Shown one piece after another: positions 63,655 to 64,000 of a stretch of DNA of 64,000 nucleotides. The DNA comes from Thalassococcus profundi. Its GTDB lineage: Bacteria; Pseudomonadota; Alphaproteobacteria; Rhodobacterales; Rhodobacteraceae. The position numbers and the translations under genes are program-made. The first letter of the stretch is position 1; each line of letters opens with the position of its first letter. The stretch is from positions 221,091 through 285,090 of the forward strand of contig NZ_QPMK01000005.1 in NCBI RefSeq assembly GCF_003344785.1. Reading direction: 5' to 3'. The notes beneath the pieces are model-generated. The model ran no database searches. It saw nothing but the letters and a program-made list of their open reading frames with translations, and was not told the DNA's origin.

Positions 63655-64000
63655 ATGACAGATCAATCGAACACGCCCCAATCGCAAACCTATTCGCCAA
63701 GCGCGGAAGTTGTGAAGAACGCCCATATCGACGCGGCGCGGTACGAAGAGATGTACGCGGCGAGCGTTGCGGACCCTGAGGCGTTCTGGGCCGAGCATGG
63801 CAAGCGGATCGACTGGATCAAGCCCTTCTCGACCGTCCAGAACACCGACTTCACCCTGGGGAAGGTCGACATCAAGTGGTTCGAGGACGGCACGCTCAAC
63901 GTCGCGGCCAACTGCGTCGACCGGCATCTCGAGACCCGCGGCGACCAGACCGCGATCATCTGGGAACCGGACGATCCCAAGGACGACGCCAAGCACATCA
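63655..64000 (+). CDS. acs: Acetyl-CoA synthetase, 5' part
   Basis: First 115 codons of acetate-CoA ligase, cut by the window end. The family N-terminus is clear: [39 protein letters not shown] and A-I-I-W-E-P-D-D-P. The ATG at 63655 follows a GGAGG site. Adenylation motifs lie beyond the window. The AT-rich region upstream is probably its control region. Confidence 0.93.
   Translation, partial: MTDQSNTPQSQTYSPSAEVVKNAHIDAARYEEMYAASVADPEAFWAEHGKRIDWIKPFSTVQNTDFTLGKVDIKWFEDGTLNVAANCVDRHLETRGDQTAIIWEPDDPKDDAKHI

Overview
The window is about 64 kb of GC-rich chromosome from an alphaproteobacterium, most likely a Rhodobacteraceae (Roseobacter-group) species. The evidence is the EcfG/NepR/PhyR general stress switch with its GGAAC-N16/17-CGTT promoters, an LsrB/VtlR-type LysR regulator, a surE-pcm-nlpD cluster not followed by rpoS within the window, a Tat operon ending in a DUF815 ATPase, a fused indolepyruvate oxidoreductase and a complete TRAP (DctPQM) transporter. 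Genus cannot be fixed from the sequence alone. No rRNA, tRNA, CRISPR array, insertion sequence or prophage was seen; most of the window reads as stable chromosome.

Layout. 0-4.4 kb: end of a ZntB-like transporter, DUF533 protein, DMT exporter, RhlE-like helicase, Fur-family regulator. 4.5-11.4 kb (minus strand): ccmE, argC, murI, an acyltransferase and indolepyruvate oxidoreductase. 11.5-13.6 kb: LsrB/VtlR-like regulator followed by a probable AbcR-like small RNA, then a small periplasmic protein. 13.8-20.5 kb: purL, an OmpA-family protein with a very long acidic Ala-rich spacer, and a VWA/MoxR pair. 20.7-27.7 kb: a surface-glycan type cluster with three related glycosyltransferase domains, a sulfotransferase, an FkbM methyltransferase and an unknown protein. 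27.8-39.9 kb: housekeeping genes pyrC, pyrE, dnaB, alr, pqiA-like, radA, cvpA, purF and small proteins. 40-45.5 kb: surE-pcm-nlpD, then the converging tatABC-DUF815 operon. 45.7-50.3 kb: WYL regulator, ABC ATPase, Na+/solute symporter, acyl-CoA dehydrogenase. 50.5-53.6 kb: organoarsenical operon (arsR-arsC fusion, GAPDH, arsJ). 53.7-59.6 kb: the general stress locus. 60-63.2 kb: TRAP transporter. 63.7 kb to the end: start of acetyl-CoA synthetase.

How parts work together. PhyR, when phosphorylated by the HisKA_2-type kinase, should sequester NepR and free EcfG. An inverted pair of EcfG promoters lies between phyR and nepR-ecfG, and another EcfG site precedes two small membrane-protein genes. 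The kinase gene is followed after only 13 bp by an amidoligase gene that overlaps a class I glutamine amidotransferase gene. The arrangement suggests that a peptide- or amine-conjugating module is co-transcribed with the general stress sigma factor.

Two families of intergenic hairpin repeats are scattered through the window. One carries 8-bp stems with compensatory changes and lies just downstream of genes.
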